64,000 nucleotides of DNA. Source: Halovenus halobia (lineage in GTDB: Archaea; Halobacteriota; Halobacteria; Halobacteriales; Haloarculaceae). The position numbers were made by a program, and so were the translations under genes. Of the stretch, positions 59,586 to 64,000 are shown one piece after another. The first letter of the stretch is position 1, and each line of letters opens with the position of its first letter. The DNA lies in the NCBI RefSeq assembly GCF_051414135.1, contig NZ_JBLKOA010000001.1, positions 248,001 through 312,000 of the forward strand. Direction: 5' to 3'. The notes beneath the pieces were generated by a model. It made no database searches and was not told where the DNA came from. It worked only from the letters and a program-made list of their open reading frames with translations.

Positions 59586-59600
59586 CTCCGGCTATAGCGG

Positions 59601-60059
59601 TCAGATTCCTTCTAGCGCACGGAGGTTCGAGGCAACGTCAGACGGCACTCCACTGGGGCCATCTGTGACACGATGGGTCGGAATGAAAATCGGTGCTGGA
59701 TTCGCCGCGAGTGCGTCCTGAATCGCGGTGAGGTCGTCCTCGTCGCCGTCGCTACGGCCGGGCACCATCAGTGCCACCTGCCGGACGGTGCCGCTGTCGC
59801 CGTAGGGTATCTCTCGAACCTTCTCCAGCACATCGCGCTGGTCGGTCGCCATCGTCAGCGCGACGGTCACATCCTCGAAGTCGTCTTCCTCGCCCTGCAG
59901 GTACGCCTCGATTCGGTCGAGCAGTTCGTGCTCCGATTTCGCATCGTCATCGGGGGTGTGTGGAAACTCGACGGTGAGAACTCGTCCCTGTGCGATACCG
60001 AGTTGGATGTATCGGTCCAAAAAGGCTGATTCGCGAGCGTAGATTCCGGCGTCGTCCAT
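59601..60059 (-). CDS. MGMT-fold alkyltransferase-like protein (Cys to Thr)
   Basis: 152 residues from ATG 60059. The C-terminal region aligns with O6-alkylguanine-DNA alkyltransferases: IPYGDSGTVRQVALM (helix-turn-helix), AIQDALAANPAPIFIPTHRV and SGVPSDVASNLRALEGI. The invariant PCHRV active site is PTHRV, Thr128 replacing the methyl-accepting Cys. Such alkyltransferase-like (ATL) proteins bind damaged DNA and recruit nucleotide excision repair in other organisms. It neighbours a photolyase gene. Confidence 0.78.
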   Translation of the reverse strand: MDDAGIYARESAFLDRYIQLGIAQGRVLTVEFPHTPDDDAKSEHELLDRIEAYLQGEEDDFEDVTVALTMATDQRDVLEKVREIPYGDSGTVRQVALMVPGRSDGDEDDLTAIQDALAANPAPIFIPTHRVTDGPSGVPSDVASNLRALEGI

Positions 60060-60146
60060 ACTAGTGGTTCGACGGCTTGTGGTTTGTGTGTGTCGCTGGC
60101 TATGAGTTGGATTGTCTGTTGGAATGAATTCCTTTGTGACCGCAGA

Positions 60147-60258
60147 CAACCAGAAAGCCCCGGCGCTCTCGACTCCCGCGACTCGCTGCGCGCGCTCTTT
60201 ACAGTCGCGTGCTTACGTCGTCGGGGTTCGCCGAGAGCGCCGCCCCTTTCAATCCCAT
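60147..60258 (+). repeat. Structured repeat element, copy 1 (plus orientation)
   Basis: Conserved ends caaccagaaagcccc (60147) and gcccctttcaatcccat (60242-60258) bracket a stem-loop whose arms are ggcgctctcg (60162-60171) and cgagagcgcc (60232-60241), a perfect 10-bp stem. The loop contains gactcgctgcg. A second copy lies in inverted orientation at 60288-60395 with a different but still paired stem. No gene occupies 60060-60474 beyond these two copies. Confidence 0.7.
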
Positions 60259-60287
60259 CCGCGGTGGCCCGTGACACAAGCAACAGA

Positions 60288-60395
60288 GTGGGACTGAAAG
60301 GGGCCGCCTGTTCGAGGAAGTTGGACGAGGCAAGGACCCACAGGACCGCAGCGAGTCCCCCGACTCGAACAGGCGGGGGCTTTCTGGTTGTTTGC
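60288..60395 (-). repeat. Structured repeat element, copy 2 (minus orientation)
   Basis: On the minus strand: acaaccagaaagccccc, stem arm cgcctgttcgag, ..., stem arm ctcgaacaggcg, then gcccctttcagtcccac. The stem arms are 60364-60375 and 60305-60316, a perfect 12-bp pairing. Ends and the loop segment gactcgctgcgg match copy 1 while the stem sequence does not, which is the signature of selection for structure or of a palindromic mobile unit. Confidence 0.7.
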
Positions 60396-60474
60396 AGTCA
60401 CACAGCCAACTCTCCTACATCCAACTCCCCCTCATGCACGAGAATTTACAGTCACGTAGTCCAACTTACCGTCG

Positions 60475-62037
60475 ATGACCGAACCTGTCGTTGGCTCTGC
60501 CCCCGACTACGAGATGGGCGGAAACCGAGTCCCGTGGGTCCTCGGCACGCAGTTACATCCTGACGTTGGCCCACTCGCCCGCGCACCCGAAGGCAGTCGC
60601 GTCTGCATGATCGAAGCTCACGATTTTGCCCGCCGAAAGCCCTACCATCACGATAAACTCACGCTCGTCTTCGCTGCGATGCGGCAGTTCCGCGACGAAC
60701 TCCGCGAGCAAGGCTACGAGGTCGCCTACATCAGCGCCGACAGCTTCGGCGATGGGCTGGAAACCTATTTCGAGCGCCACCCAGAGGACACGCTGGTCGC
60801 GATGCGCTCGCCGAGTTACCGTAGCGGCCCGCGGATGGCCGAACTCGTCGGTGAGATTGGCGGTGACCTCGAAGTTGTCGACAACGAACTGTTCGTCAGC
60901 ACGCGCCGGGCCTTCGACGAGTGGGCCAACGGCGACACCGACTCCTTCCGCCACGAGAACTTCTACCGGTGGATGCGCCGCGAATCTGGCGTCCTGATGG
61001 ACGACGACGGCCCAGTCGGCGGCGAGTGGAACTACGACGACGAGAATCAGGAGTTTCCGCCGCCGGAGTGGCGCTCGCCAGACCGCTTCGAGATTGACCA
61101 CGCCGACACTGTCGAGGAAGTCAGCGAGTGGGTCAGCGACGAGTTCGATACGTGGGGCTCCAGCGAGGAGTTTGTCTGGCCGACGACCCGCGAGCAAGCA
61201 CTCGCTGTCCTTTCGCAGTTCTGTGAGCGCCGGCTTCCCGAGTTCGGCCCATATCAGGACGCCATGCGAACCGACGACTGGGCGATGGCCCACGCGCTGC
61301 TCAGCCCGAGTCTCAATCTTGGTCTCATCCATCCGTGGGAGGCAATCGAGGCCATCGAATCTGCGTACGAGTCCCGCGAGGATATTCCGCTGAACTCTGC
61401 CGAGGGAGTCCTGCGACAACTGCTTGGCTGGCGGGAGTTCATGCGCCACGTTTACCGCCACGCGATGCCTGAACTGTCGACGGCGAACCAACTCGGTGCC
61501 AGCGCGGACCTTCCTGAGCTCTACTGGTCTGGCGAGACACAGATGAACTGCCTCGCCGAGACTGTCGAGGACGTCCACGAACGCGGCTACGCCCATCACA
61601 TCCAGCGGCTGATGGTACTCGCGAACTTTGCGACGCTGTGGGGCGTCGAACCGGAGCAGTTGAACGACTGGTTTCACGCCACATACGTCGACGCCTACCA
61701 CTGGGTCACGACGCCGAATGTTATCGAGATGGGGCAGTACGGCAGCGGCGTCTTCGCGACAAAACCGTACGTCTCCTCGGGGAGTTACGTCGACCGGATG
61801 AGCGACTATTGCGGGGACTGTCACTACTACAAAACCAAGGACACCGGCGAGCGCGCCTGCCCGTTCAACGCGCTATACTGGGACTTCCTCGCCCGCAACG
61901 AGGACGACCTGCGGAGCAATCACCGGATGGGACTGATGTACTCCCACGTCGACAACAAGCGCGAGAGCGGTGACCTCGCAGAGATTCACGAGCGCGTCGA
62001 CAACCTGCGCGAGATGGCCGAGGCTGGCGAGCTCTAG
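60475..62037 (+). CDS. Fe-S-containing photolyase/cryptochrome (PhrB-like)
   Basis: 520 residues. The N-terminal Rossmann region (WVLGTQLHPDVGPLARAPEG) belongs to the cryptochrome/photolyase-related (6-4) FeS-BCP group. Four Cys fit the [4Fe-4S] ligands: Cys359 (QMNCLAE), Cys446 and Cys449 (DYCGDCHYY) and Cys462 (ERACPFN), with the same spacing as bacterial PhrB (about 87, 3, 13). FAD-binding region around QLLGWREFMRHVYR. Repairs UV photoproducts or senses light. Fits the sunlit habitat of halophiles. Confidence 0.92.
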   Translation: MTEPVVGSAPDYEMGGNRVPWVLGTQLHPDVGPLARAPEGSRVCMIEAHDFARRKPYHHDKLTLVFAAMRQFRDELREQGYEVAYISADSFGDGLETYFERHPEDTLVAMRSPSYRSGPRMAELVGEIGGDLEVVDNELFVSTRRAFDEWANGDTDSFRHENFYRWMRRESGVLMDDDGPVGGEWNYDDENQEFPPPEWRSPDRFEIDHADTVEEVSEWVSDEFDTWGSSEEFVWPTTREQALAVLSQFCERRLPEFGPYQDAMRTDDWAMAHALLSPSLNLGLIHPWEAIEAIESAYESREDIPLNSAEGVLRQLLGWREFMRHVYRHAMPELSTANQLGASADLPELYWSGETQMNCLAETVEDVHERGYAHHIQRLMVLANFATLWGVEPEQLNDWFHATYVDAYHWVTTPNVIEMGQYGSGVFATKPYVSSGSYVDRMSDYCGDCHYYKTKDTGERACPFNALYWDFLARNEDDLRSNHRMGLMYSHVDNKRESGDLAEIHERVDNLREMAEAGEL

Positions 62038-62516
62038 CGGTACCGCACCGCGAGTTCGCCGCCAAGCCCGCCTAGGAGTGCAGGAACAACCAGTCCGACG
62101 AGCAACAGCACGGGAATCATCCGAATCGCCGTGACTGCACCGTTCGTCGCGAGCAGGAGTACAGTTGCGGCCAGCGTTAGCGGAAAGTAGCCGATAACGA
62201 CCGCCTGTCCTGCCTGAAACCCAGCGCTTTGCTTTTCTGTTTCGGTAGTCACGGCGAACCCGGTTCCAACGAGTAGTGCGGCGAGACACAGCGTAACTGG
62301 AACGAACGCCCACTGCGGTCGAAATTGCCAGACAGGGAGGTGACTTGCCTGATGGACGAGCAGGTAACCGGGGCCGTCAACCCGCGTCCATAATCCTGCC
62401 TCGGGAAGCAGGCCAGTCAGGCCCGCGACAACGACAACTCCGAAGCCCAGCGTGTACGCGGCCGCTCCGGCCACTGCACCGCGCCGCGCTAGCCCATCAC
62501 GCTCTCGAACGCCCAT
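62034..62516 (-). CDS. Multi-pass membrane protein, unknown (DUF7548-like)
   Basis: 160 residues, four hydrophobic segments (AYTLGFGVVVVAGLTGLL, FVPVTLCLAALLVGTGFAV, VVIGYFPLTLAATVLLLAT, IPVLLLVGLVVPALLGGLGG). No charged or ligand residues stand out inside the helices. The stop overlaps the photolyase stop by 4 bp (convergent). Family name is from memory and uncertain. Confidence 0.65.
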   Translation of the reverse strand: MGVRERDGLARRGAVAGAAAYTLGFGVVVVAGLTGLLPEAGLWTRVDGPGYLLVHQASHLPVWQFRPQWAFVPVTLCLAALLVGTGFAVTTETEKQSAGFQAGQAVVIGYFPLTLAATVLLLATNGAVTAIRMIPVLLLVGLVVPALLGGLGGELAVRYR

Positions 62517-62625
62517 GCACGTCGTTCACGGCAGTCCCACAAAGCGTTGTCGGGGTGTGGAACCGGCGGCAGCCACCAGACGTGAGCCGTGGTCTTTTTA
62601 CATAGCAACTCCATGCAGTATGACA

Positions 62626-63852
62626 ATGAACGGCAACCGATTCGGTCGGCTCTTTCAGGTGACGACGTTTGGCGAGTCTCACGGCGAGGCGATGGGCTGT
62701 ACAGTCAGTGGCTGTCCCGCTGGCGTCGAACTCAGTGAGGAGGATATTCAGGCTGAACTCGACCGACGGAAACCCGGCCAGTCGATGATCACGACCTCTC
62801 GGGGCGAACCTGACGAGGTGTCGATCAAATCTGGTGTGCAGGACGGCTACACGACTGGCACACCCATCGGGATGGTCATCCAGAACAAAGACGCCCGGTC
62901 GGGCAAGTACGAACCCTTCGTCACCGCACCACGCCCCTCTCACGGTGATTACACCTACTCCGCGAAGTTCGGAACGCGCAACTGGGGCGGCGGCGGTCGC
63001 TCCTCGGCACGAGAGACGGTCAACTGGGTCGCTGCTGGCGCAATCGCCAAGCAGGTCCTCGAACAGAGCGAGTACGACACGCAGGTCAAGGCCCACGTCA
63101 ATCAGGTAGGCGATATCGTCGCGCCCGAGGTCAGTTTCGAGGAGATGCTCGAACACACCGAAGAGAACGAAGTGCGGTGTGCCCATCCCGAAACAGCCGA
63201 GGAGATGCGCGACGCTATCGACGAGTACCAGAAAGAAGGCGACTCAATCGGTGGGTCAGTTTACTTCGAGTGTCGTGGCGTCCCGCGTGGCCTCGGCGCG
63301 CCACGGTTCGATTCCTTCGCTGCCCGTCTCGGGCAGGCAATGTTCTCGATTCCAGCAACGTCGGCTTTCCAGTTCGGCAAGGGTCGGGACACCCGAACGA
63401 TGCGCGGCGTCGAGCGCAACGAAGACTGGGAGTTCGACGACGGCGAGTCCCATTCCGAGACTGTCAGCGAGGAGGGTGACCCCGTACCGGTCGGTAACGA
63501 CCATGGCGGCCTCCAGGGCGGTATCACGACTGGCGAACCGATCTACGGCGAGGCGACGTGGCACGCCCCGACGAGCATTCCGAAAGAGCAGACGACGGCC
63601 GACTGGGAGACCGGCGAGCGCAAGGAAATTCAGGTCGTCGGTCGTCACGACCCCGTCCTGATGCCTCGGGCCGTACCGGTTGTCGAGGCGATGCTCCGGC
63701 TGACGATTCTGGACTTCATGTTGCTCGGTGGCCGAATCAATCCCGACAGGCTCGATGGCCACCCTGGACAGTACGACACAGAGTATCACCCGAGTAGTCC
63801 GGTTGACGACCCTGACGACGCAGAGACGCACGCAGAGCGTCTCGACGAATAA
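62626..63852 (+). CDS. aroC: Chorismate synthase
   Basis: 408 residues from ATG 62626 (MNGNRFGRLFQVTTFGESHG); ATG 62620 would add two residues. Signatures: GESHGEAMGCTVSGCPAG, SARETVNWVAAGAIAKQVLE, GSVYFECRGVPRGLGAPRF and DHGGLQGGITTGEPI, all FMN/EPSP-binding segments. It makes chorismate from EPSP, feeding tyrA and other aromatic pathways. Confidence 0.95.
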   Translation: MNGNRFGRLFQVTTFGESHGEAMGCTVSGCPAGVELSEEDIQAELDRRKPGQSMITTSRGEPDEVSIKSGVQDGYTTGTPIGMVIQNKDARSGKYEPFVTAPRPSHGDYTYSAKFGTRNWGGGGRSSARETVNWVAAGAIAKQVLEQSEYDTQVKAHVNQVGDIVAPEVSFEEMLEHTEENEVRCAHPETAEEMRDAIDEYQKEGDSIGGSVYFECRGVPRGLGAPRFDSFAARLGQAMFSIPATSAFQFGKGRDTRTMRGVERNEDWEFDDGESHSETVSEEGDPVPVGNDHGGLQGGITTGEPIYGEATWHAPTSIPKEQTTADWETGERKEIQVVGRHDPVLMPRAVPVVEAMLRLTILDFMLLGGRINPDRLDGHPGQYDTEYHPSSPVDDPDDAETHAERLDE

Positions 63853-63869
63853 CTGGGGGCTCACCCATC

Positions 63870-64000
63870 ATGCTACAACTGCCAAACTTGCTCGGAATCG
63901 CGGGGACAGTCGCGACGGAAACCTACAGTGAGTTTGGCCTCTTTCAGCCGGACAAGCCGCTTTCTGCGCTGGAACGGCGATACATTGACGACAGCTCCGA
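63870..64000 (+). CDS. Protein of unknown function (possibly alpha/beta hydrolase), 5' part
   Basis: First ~43 codons only: MLQLPNLLGIAGTVATETYS, then FGLFQPDKPLSALERRYIDD at the window edge. The start is 15 bp after the aroC stop, so it is probably co-transcribed. The Arg-Tyr-Ile-Asp-Asp-Ser pattern recalls the lead-in to some haloarchaeal alpha/beta hydrolases, but too little is visible for a real assignment. Confidence 0.4.
   Translation, partial: MLQLPNLLGIAGTVATETYSEFGLFQPDKPLSALERRYIDDSS

Noticed and set aside
60242..60304. GTGGGACTGAAAG-type ends, considered as CRISPR repeats
   Set aside because: Only two copies, inverted, inside a larger stem-loop unit; no array and no cas genes in the window.
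60553..61824. 423-codon minus-strand frame
   Set aside because: Antisense shadow of the photolyase gene, whose Fe-S ligands and spacing are convincing.

Overview
The window is chromosomal DNA from a halophilic archaeon (class Halobacteria); genus is not assigned. Evidence: very acidic proteins, many GTG or leaderless starts, TATA-type promoters, archaeal ribosomal and RNA polymerase genes (RpoD, RpoN, RpoK, eL18), HalX and HTH-10 regulators, and an IS1341-type TnpB.

Layout. 1-10.8 kb is core metabolism: PAC2 (partial), FAH hydrolase, NRDE protein, tyrA, an Rsm22-like methyltransferase, surE, a redoxin lacking its peroxidatic Cys, asd, coaD and a geranylgeranyl-reductase-type flavoprotein. 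10.8-12.4 kb is a lone TnpB element with a clear omega-RNA-like 3' fold, ending just upstream of a universal stress gene. About 13.6-25.0 kb is an AT-richer accessory island: a PemK/MazF-type toxin with a winged-helix partner, SnoaL-like protein, HTH-10 regulator with amidohydrolase, a UPF0175/DUF3368 toxin-antitoxin pair with a broken toxin, an ArsR/heavy-metal-domain/P1B-ATPase/FmdE-like metal cluster, and a GNAT acetyltransferase. Six same-orientation copies of a 14-bp core (tagtgttccgggcg) cut this island into five segments. The outermost two copies sit inside 75-bp direct repeats corresponding to the 3' end of a glycosyltransferase gene. I regard this cassette-like organisation as the most interesting feature of the window.

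25-31.6 kb holds a halocyanin-like lipoprotein with His-rich tandem repeats, small HTH and membrane proteins, nucS, a degenerate Mrr-like protein and small conserved haloarchaeal proteins. 31.7-43.2 kb is core again: a phosphohexomutase, sufC-sufB-sufD, family B DNA polymerase with an intein in polymerase region III, a two-gene MgtE transporter with a PhoU/TrkA-C protein. 43.2-47.6 kb has OsmC, an MBL hydrolase, an HtrA-like lipoprotein and a PAS sensor protein with a degenerate ATPase domain.

47.7-53.8 kb is the information-processing operon, minus strand: tRNA-Ser(GCT), rps13, rps4, rps11, rpoD, tRNA-Leu(CAG), rpl18e, rpl13, rps9, rpoN, rpoK, eno, rps2. 53.9-64 kb has a lipoprotein, Mrp ATPase, a DUF3267-like membrane protein, a threonine-synthase-like protein without the PLP lysine, a FAD oxidoreductase, an alkyltransferase-like protein (Cys to Thr), a pair of inverted structured repeats with compensating stem changes, an Fe-S photolyase and aroC.

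A theme is conserved-fold proteins that have lost a key residue (redoxin, threonine synthase-like, MGMT-like, Mrr-like, histidine kinase, TnpB RuvC-II). All calls come from reading the sequence; no database search was run.
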